This document shows positions 58,945 through 64,000 of a DNA stretch of 64,000 bases, one piece after another. Source of the stretch: CAYUHK01 sp964475165 (GTDB taxonomy: Bacteria; Verrucomicrobiota; Kiritimatiellia; JAAZAB01). Made by a program: the position numbers and the translations under genes. Positions within the stretch are counted from its first letter, which is position 1. Every line of letters starts with the position of its first letter. The notes under the pieces were generated by a model, which searched no databases, was not told the origin of the DNA, and was given only the letters and a program-made list of their open reading frames with translations. The stretch covers positions 70,097 through 134,096 of the forward strand of contig CAYYVN010000006.1 of NCBI GenBank assembly GCA_964475165.1, in the 5' to 3' direction.

Positions 58945-59979
58945 ATGGAATACGGGACTTATTTCCTGCGGCGCTTGCTGCTCTTGATCCCCACCTTCAT
59001 TGGCATCACGCTGGTTAGTTTTGCCCTCTGCCAGTTCGTGCCGGGCGGGCCGGTGGAACAAGCCTTATTGCAAATGCGCGGCGTCGATGCCGCCGACCGG
59101 CTCTCGCCGAGTGGCGCTCTTTCCGAGGAGCAGCGCCTGGCCCTGGAAAAGCACTTTGGTTTCGATCAGCCGCTCCTCAAGCGCTACTGGCAGTGGCTGG
59201 TGACCAATAAAATCGGCCTGGCGGTCGCCTCCTATAAATATCCTCATAAGAGCGTCTGGCAGTTGATCAAGGAACGCTTTCCGGTTTCCTTGATTTTCGG
59301 GGTCAGTGGGTTTCTATTGACTTATCTGGTCTGTGTGCCTTTGGGCATTGCCAAGGCTTTGCGGCAGGGCACGGCTTTCGATTGGATTTCCAGCGTGGTG
59401 GTCTTTGTGGGCTATGCCATCCCAGCCTTTGCTTTTGGTATGTTGCTGAAGATGCTTTTCTGTGGCACCAGCGAACAGCTCTGGAACATCTTTCCGGTCT
59501 CCGGCTTTGTATCGGATCACTTTGAGCTCCTCGCGCCGCTCGCGAAAATCAAGGATATTGCCTGGCACATGGCTTTGCCGGTTCTGTGTTATATGATCGG
59601 GCATTTCGCCGTGTTGACGCTCTTGATGAAGAATTCGTTGCTCGAACAGATCGGCCAGGATTATATGCGCCTGGTGCTGGCGCGGGGGGCCAGTCTGCGG
59701 CGCGCCATTTGGGCTCATGCCTTGCGCAACGCCTTGGTGCCCATTGCCACGGGGTTCGGTGGAGTATTGACGGTGATGTTTGCCGGCTCGGTCCTGATCG
59801 AGCGCGTCTTCGAAATCCCGGGCATGGGCCGCTTGAGCCTCGAGGCTATCGTCGGGCGCGATTATATGGTGTTCATGGGCATTTTATCGGTGACGGCTCT
59901 TCTGAATCTGTTGGGGCGTATCCTTTCCGATCTGGCTTATGTCTTGATCGATCCGCGCATCCATTTTCAATCCCAATGA
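58945..59979 (+). CDS. YejB/OppB-like peptide ABC permease
   Basis: 344 residues. Starting YGTYFLRRLLLLIPTFIGIT and VPGGPVEQALLQMRG is the YejB signature (the first helix and the G-rich loop). About six TM helices and the EAA-like loop DYMRLVLARGASLRRAIWAH follow, ending RVFEIPGMGRLSLEAIVGRD. The start is ATG 58945. The stop overlaps the yejE start as ATGA. Confidence 0.9.
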   Translation: MEYGTYFLRRLLLLIPTFIGITLVSFALCQFVPGGPVEQALLQMRGVDAADRLSPSGALSEEQRLALEKHFGFDQPLLKRYWQWLVTNKIGLAVASYKYPHKSVWQLIKERFPVSLIFGVSGFLLTYLVCVPLGIAKALRQGTAFDWISSVVVFVGYAIPAFAFGMLLKMLFCGTSEQLWNIFPVSGFVSDHFELLAPLAKIKDIAWHMALPVLCYMIGHFAVLTLLMKNSLLEQIGQDYMRLVLARGASLRRAIWAHALRNALVPIATGFGGVLTVMFAGSVLIERVFEIPGMGRLSLEAIVGRDYMVFMGILSVTALLNLLGRILSDLAYVLIDPRIHFQSQ

Positions 59980-61553
59980 AAATCAATCCTCTAACCCGGC
60001 AACGCTGGCGCCGCTTCCGGAAGCTGCGGCGGGCCTGGGTATCGCTGTGGATCCTGGCGGCCTTATATGTGCTCAGCTTAGGCGCCGAATTCCTTTGCCA
60101 TAGCGAGCCCATCTGGGTGCGCTATGCTGGGCGCTCTTATTTTCCGATCTGGCGCTATTATGCGGAGGATGTTTTCACCGGCAGCGGTCGGTTGACCCGT
60201 CCCGATTATCGCCAGATTGCCGCCAGTGCCGCTTTCCGGAGCGATCCGGGTAACCGCATGCTTTTCCCTCTGCTGCGCTATGGGCCTTTAGAAAGCGTGC
60301 CGGCTGAGGCCATTGCCTGGCCGGAACGGGTGCGCCTCGAGTTGGAGAGCGTGCCGCTGGTGGGGGTCTTGAGCGTCCAAGCGGATTTGCGCATCGTTCA
60401 GGCCACGGCGGCCAGCGCTTTCTGTGGCCGCCCCGATAGGGAGCTGCTCGGGCAGGATCTCTCCACTTGCCTGGTCGTCACCGATGCCTTGCGCCAAGCC
60501 CTCGCTAAGCGTTTTGCCAATCAGACGGCTGCAGCTGAGAGCCTGATCCAAACCCTGCCTGGCGGTTTAGCGAGCTCTATTGCCCTGGCGACTTTCAGGC
60601 CGCGCGCCGTCGCACCCCAGCGGGTGCGCTTGCTGTTGCGCGAAGCATCCGCGGCGCCTGTATGCCGTGAGACGCTTCTGCTGACGGATGAAGAGCTTTC
60701 CGGCGGGGGCGCATTATGGGCAGCCCTCCCTGAGGCAACGCAAGCGATGCTGTTGCAGGCCGCGCGTCAGCGTCAGCTGGAGCCGGTTGCCAGCACCAAT
60801 GTGCTGGCCGCGGGGCGTATGCTGGCGGTGCATTTCAGCAAGGATGAGATCCGTTATCCGCTGCGGCCCGTCCCCGGACATCCCTTGGGGCTCGATAGCG
60901 CCGGGCGCGATGTGCTGGCGCGCATCCTTTATGGTCTGCGTATCTCCCTTTCCTTCGGACTGTTGCTTGTGCTGGCGAGCATGGCAGTGGGGATCTTCAT
61001 CGGTGCGCTGCAGGGCTATCAGGGCGGTGCGCTGGATCTTGTTGGCCAGCGCCTGATCGAGATTTGGGATGCGTTGCCCTTCCTGTATATCATTATTCTG
61101 ATGGGCTCGGTTTTCGGGCGCAGCTTCGGGCTGCTGCTCTTCTGCTATGCCTTGTTTAACTGGGTGGGCATTTCCTACTATCAGCGCGCTGAATTTTTGC
61201 GCCTGCGCAAGGCGGCTTTTGTGGAGGCCGCCCGTTGCTTGGGAGTCTCCCGTCTGAAAATAATGTTCCGGCATATCCTGCCCAATGCCTTGGTTCCGGT
61301 AATCACTTTTTTCCCCTTCGCGCTGGTGGGCGCCATCGGTCTCCTGGCCGCCCTGGACTATTTAGGCTTTGGTCTGCCGCCCCCCACACCCAGCTGGGGC
61401 GAATTGCTGACCCAAGCCCAGGAATATGGTTGGGCCTGGTGGCTGGCGCTCTTTCCGGCTCTGGCCTTGTTCAGCGTTATGCTCTTGGGTGTGTTTATCG
61501 GTGAAGGCGTGCGGAGCGCCTTCGATCCGCGGCCCGTTGTCCGCCTGGAATAA
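59976..61553 (+). CDS. YejE-like peptide ABC permease with a large periplasmic insertion
   Basis: 525 residues; ordinary YejE has about 340. The N-terminus (NPLTRQRWRRFRKLRRAWVS) and first helix, then YFPIWRYYAEDVF and DYRQIAAS, match YejE. Residues about 108-300 are extra, between the YGPLES segment and HPLGLDSAGRDVLARILYGL, where the normal permease resumes with five TM helices and the EAA loop (AFVEAARCLGVSRLKI). Residues 118-185 of the insertion look like a PAS fold: VPLVGVLSVQADLRIVQATA, GRPDRELLGQDL. The insertion lies in the first periplasmic loop. Confidence 0.88.
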   Translation: MKINPLTRQRWRRFRKLRRAWVSLWILAALYVLSLGAEFLCHSEPIWVRYAGRSYFPIWRYYAEDVFTGSGRLTRPDYRQIAASAAFRSDPGNRMLFPLLRYGPLESVPAEAIAWPERVRLELESVPLVGVLSVQADLRIVQATAASAFCGRPDRELLGQDLSTCLVVTDALRQALAKRFANQTAAAESLIQTLPGGLASSIALATFRPRAVAPQRVRLLLREASAAPVCRETLLLTDEELSGGGALWAALPEATQAMLLQAARQRQLEPVASTNVLAAGRMLAVHFSKDEIRYPLRPVPGHPLGLDSAGRDVLARILYGLRISLSFGLLLVLASMAVGIFIGALQGYQGGALDLVGQRLIEIWDALPFLYIIILMGSVFGRSFGLLLFCYALFNWVGISYYQRAEFLRLRKAAFVEAARCLGVSRLKIMFRHILPNALVPVITFFPFALVGAIGLLAALDYLGFGLPPPTPSWGELLTQAQEYGWAWWLALFPALALFSVMLLGVFIGEGVRSAFDPRPVVRLE

Positions 61554-61580
61554 AGAGGTTCCATAGAGAGGAAGAGTGGT

Positions 61581-62636
61581 ATGGAAAGCTATCAGGATCA
61601 AGCGCCCGGCCGGGCCATCAGCTGGGCTGGGCCGCCAGCTCCGTCAGCTGCGCGGCGCCCCGGAACGACCTTGTTGGAAGTTGATAATCTTTCGGTGAGC
61701 TTTCAGACCGCGGCTGGCCGTCTACCGGCTGTGGATGGAGTCTCATTTCAGATAGCGCGCGGCGAAGTGCTGGGCTTGGTGGGCGAATCCGGTTGTGGAA
61801 AAAGTGTGACCGCCCATAGTTTGCTGCGTCTCATCCCCTCACCGCCGGGGCGGATTGAAAGGGGGCGGGTGCACTATGCCGGCCGCGACCTGCTGAAGCT
61901 GCCCCTCAGTGAATTGCGCCGCATTCGCGGCCATAAGATCAGTATGATCTTCCAGGATCCGCTGACGGCGCTCTCGCCCCTGCAACGCATTGGCGCGCAG
62001 TTGACTGAGACCCTGCGCTTGCATCAGCGCATTGGGCGGCGGGCGGCCTGGCAGACGGGGATGGATTGGCTGACGCGCGTGGGCCTGGCGGATCCGGCCG
62101 CGCGCATGTTAGCTTATCCGCATCAATGTTCCGGCGGCATGCGTCAGCGGGTGATGATCGCCATGGCTTTGATGCTGGGGCCCGATCTGATCATCGCCGA
62201 TGAACCGGCCACCGCTTTGGATCTCACCATTCAGGCCCAGATTTTTGAGCTGATGCTCACGATGAAAGAGCGTCGTGCCTCGATCCTTTTGATCAGCCAT
62301 GATTTGGGTGTGGTTGAAGGACTCTGTGATCGGGTTTTGGTTATGTATGCCTCGCGTCTGGTGGAAGAAGCGCCTACGCCGGATTTGTTTGCCAATCCTC
62401 TGCATCCCTATACCCGCGCCCTGCTCAATTCTATCCCGGCCCGCCAAAGCCGGGGTGGGCGGCTGGCCGCCATACCGGGGCAGGTGCCTTCGCCCTTGCA
62501 TTATCCGCGCGGTTGCCATTTTCAGGAGCGCTGTCCGCTGGTCAGCGCGCGTTGCCGGATGGCCAAGCCGGCTTTGGTCGCCATGGGATCTCAACGGCGC
62601 GTGGCCTGTTTCCGAGCCGGGCTGGAGGGGATTTGA
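61581..62636 (+). CDS. OppD/DppD-like peptide ABC ATPase
   Basis: 351 residues. Walker A GESGCGKSVT, Q-loop IFQDPLTALSP, signature CSGGMRQRV (Cys instead of Leu), Walker B LIIADEPATALDL and SHDLGV. The C-terminal GCHFQERCPLVSARCRM binds a 4Fe-4S cluster or zinc, as in OppD. It overlaps the next gene as TGATG. Confidence 0.94.
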   Translation: MESYQDQAPGRAISWAGPPAPSAARRPGTTLLEVDNLSVSFQTAAGRLPAVDGVSFQIARGEVLGLVGESGCGKSVTAHSLLRLIPSPPGRIERGRVHYAGRDLLKLPLSELRRIRGHKISMIFQDPLTALSPLQRIGAQLTETLRLHQRIGRRAAWQTGMDWLTRVGLADPAARMLAYPHQCSGGMRQRVMIAMALMLGPDLIIADEPATALDLTIQAQIFELMLTMKERRASILLISHDLGVVEGLCDRVLVMYASRLVEEAPTPDLFANPLHPYTRALLNSIPARQSRGGRLAAIPGQVPSPLHYPRGCHFQERCPLVSARCRMAKPALVAMGSQRRVACFRAGLEGI

Positions 62637-63655
62637 TGCATACTGGGCAGGAGTTGAATCCTCTGCTGGAAATCGAACAGCTCAAAGTTTGGTTTCCGAT
62701 CCGGCGCGGTCTTTTTTCCTCGCTGGTTGGCCAGGTCCGGGCGGTGGATGGCGTCTCGCTGACCGTGGAGCGTCGGGAAACCCTGGGTCTGGTGGGCGAA
62801 TCCGGCTGCGGCAAAACCACCCTCGGGCGCGCTATCATGGGCTTGGAACAGCCCTGGTCCGGTGCCCTGCGTTTTCGGGGGCAAGATCTGCTGACCTTGC
62901 CGGAAAAGCAGCGGCAGGCCCTGCGGCCCCATATGCAAATGGTCTTTCAAGATCCCTACACTTCGCTCAATCCGCGCTTAACAGTTATGGATATCATCAC
63001 CGAAGGTCTAACTACCCATCGCTTATTGCGCGGCAGTCGTCATGCGGAGGCGCGGCGCCTGCTGGATGAGGTGGGCTTGCCGCGTGATGCCTTGCGCCGT
63101 TATCCCTTCGAGTTTTCGGGCGGCCAGCGCCAGCGCATCAGTCTGGCGCGTGCTCTGGCGCTGAGACCACAGTTCATTATCTGCGACGAAGCCCTCAGCG
63201 CCCTGGATGTCTCGGTGCAGGCGCAGATGCTCAACCTCTTGATGGATCTGCAGCACAGCCATCAACTGGCCTATCTTTTCATTTCGCATGACCTGGGAGT
63301 GGTTAAGCATATTGCCGACCGTGTGGCCGTCATGTATTTGGGCCGCATCATGGAGGAGGGCCCCACCCAAGAGCTGATGGAGCAGCCCACGCATCCTTAC
63401 ACCCAGGCGCTCATCGCCGCCATGCGCGTTCCGGGCCGTTCGCCGGGAGCCAGGCTTATCTTGCAAGGCGAACCGCCCTCGCCAATCGATCCGCCGCCTG
63501 GTTGTCCCTTTCATCCGCGCTGCCCTCAGGCTATGCCCATTTGTCGGCGGGAGCTTCCGCCGGAACTCTCTCGGGCTGGTCGACGAGTGGCTTGCCATTT
63601 GGTCACTGCCGGCAAGAGCATGGGAGCTTCTAACGGGCCACCCAGGGCTGAGTAA
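62636..63655 (+). CDS. OppF/DppF-like peptide ABC ATPase
   Basis: 339 residues. Walker A GESGCGKTTLG, VFQDPYTSLNPRL, signature FSGGQRQRISLARAL, Walker B FIICDEALSALDVSVQ, and C-terminal GCPFHPRCPQAMPICRR. With the previous protein it forms the ATPase pair, in place of the single fused YejF found in E. coli. Confidence 0.94.
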   Translation: MHTGQELNPLLEIEQLKVWFPIRRGLFSSLVGQVRAVDGVSLTVERRETLGLVGESGCGKTTLGRAIMGLEQPWSGALRFRGQDLLTLPEKQRQALRPHMQMVFQDPYTSLNPRLTVMDIITEGLTTHRLLRGSRHAEARRLLDEVGLPRDALRRYPFEFSGGQRQRISLARALALRPQFIICDEALSALDVSVQAQMLNLLMDLQHSHQLAYLFISHDLGVVKHIADRVAVMYLGRIMEEGPTQELMEQPTHPYTQALIAAMRVPGRSPGARLILQGEPPSPIDPPPGCPFHPRCPQAMPICRRELPPELSRAGRRVACHLVTAGKSMGASNGPPRAE

Positions 63656-63695
63656 GCCCGCGCTCTTGTCCTTAAAAACATCCAAGCGAAGAGGC

Positions 63696-63723
63696 TTGAC
63701 TTATGTCGGGCTGGGCCTAGGAT
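63696..63723 (+). promoter_or_regulatory. Candidate promoter for the beta-helix protein
   Basis: TTGACT (63696-63701), 16 bp, TAGGAT (63718-63723), 46 bases before ATG 63769. GGGAGAGG at 63741-63748 is a strong ribosome binding site; it is closer to in-frame TTGs at 63754 and 63757. Confidence 0.55.
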
Positions 63724-63768
63724 ATCAATGGGGAATGCTAGGGAGAGGTTGTTTTGTTGGGCACAACT

Positions 63769-64000
63769 ATGTTTTTAAATTCCCGCAAGCGTCTTTGGGG
63801 CCGCATTGGTTTGCTGAGTGTAGGTCTGATCGTTTCTGCGACTGCCTGGGCGGCCGGTACCAACTATGTCTCCCTGGCTGGCTCGCATACGGCACCCTAT
63901 GCTAGCTGGGCGACGGCTGCCACCAATATCCAGACGGCGGTGGACTATGCCACCGCCAATATCGGCTCCTATGACACGGTGCTGGTTTCCAGTGGCACTT
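63769..64000 (+). CDS. Start of a secreted parallel beta-helix protein (partial)
   Basis: The window ends after 77 codons. A signal peptide (RIGLLSVGLIVSATAWAAG) is followed by TNYVSLAGSHTAPYASWATA and ATNIQTAVDYATANIGSYDT, the opening of the right-handed beta-helix surface proteins common in Kiritimatiellota and Lentisphaerota. TTG 63757, eight bases after GGGAGAGG, is a credible alternative start that adds four residues. Confidence 0.75.
   Translation, partial: MFLNSRKRLWGRIGLLSVGLIVSATAWAAGTNYVSLAGSHTAPYASWATAATNIQTAVDYATANIGSYDTVLVSSGT

Noticed and set aside
1..64000. CRISPR array, insertion sequence, phage or attachment site
   Set aside because: No regularly spaced repeats, transposase, integrase or phage gene was recognised; the regular DNA repeats are coding (FG-GAP).

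Overview
The window looks like a chromosomal segment of a high-GC, Gram-negative bacterium of the PVC superphylum, most likely Verrucomicrobiota or Kiritimatiellota. The taxon is inferred from gene content. The main clues are a pilus locus in the same order as the Akkermansia Amuc_1098-1102 region, a run of pseudopilins including an H-X-DG type, very large secreted proteins built from SBBP, fibronectin-III and FG-GAP-like repeats, and a C10 (streptopain-like) protease. No phage, insertion sequence or CRISPR array was seen. One tRNA (Tyr) is present and no rRNA.

Layout: 1-5.9 kb holds the tail of a membrane protein, a nitroreductase, nagB (minus strand) and gcvT-gcvPA-gcvPB. 6-26.2 kb is one co-directional secretion block: a 2068-residue beta-propeller/FN3/FG-GAP protein, eight pseudopilin genes of GspG, H, I, J and K types, then five pilus genes (Amuc_1102-like, PilM-PilN fusion, Amuc_1100-like, Amuc_1099-like, secretin). 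26.3-31.1 kb has a stand-alone 5'-3' exonuclease, a 593-bp gap with a terminator and a possible structured RNA, then coaE, rho, an FmdB-like zinc ribbon and a radical SAM protein. 31-43.5 kb is housekeeping: a Ser/Thr kinase divergent from secA, then lnt, acyP, rnr, an exported nitroreductase, an MBL hydrolase, ruvB, a tiny basic protein missed by length filters, and an amino-acid-binding lipoprotein. 43.5-48.2 kb has an outer-membrane-type protein and the C10 protease. 48.2-53.9 kb is a complete hypABFCDE maturation operon with no hydrogenase structural gene in view. 54-56.6 kb has a Gfo/Idh/MocA oxidoreductase, proB and tRNA-Tyr. 56.7-63.7 kb is a Yej/Opp-type peptide ABC transporter. The window ends in the start of a parallel beta-helix secreted protein.

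The most unusual parts are in the peptide transporter. Its binding protein carries an in-frame N-terminal PqqD-like (RiPP-recognition) domain ahead of the membrane/signal segment. Its YejE-like permease has about 190 extra residues in the first periplasmic loop, part of which reads like a PAS domain. Together they suggest a peptide uptake or peptide-sensing system that I do not recognise as described.

Sequence-level patterns recur. Promoter-like pairs of the form TTGAC(A/T/C) or a relative, 16-18 bp, then TAnnnT precede many transcription units. At least three genes (kinase, secA, MBL hydrolase) would have almost leaderless mRNAs. Several convergent gene pairs abut within 0-15 bp without visible intrinsic terminators, which suggests reliance on Rho. 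All family assignments were made by reading motifs; no database search was run.
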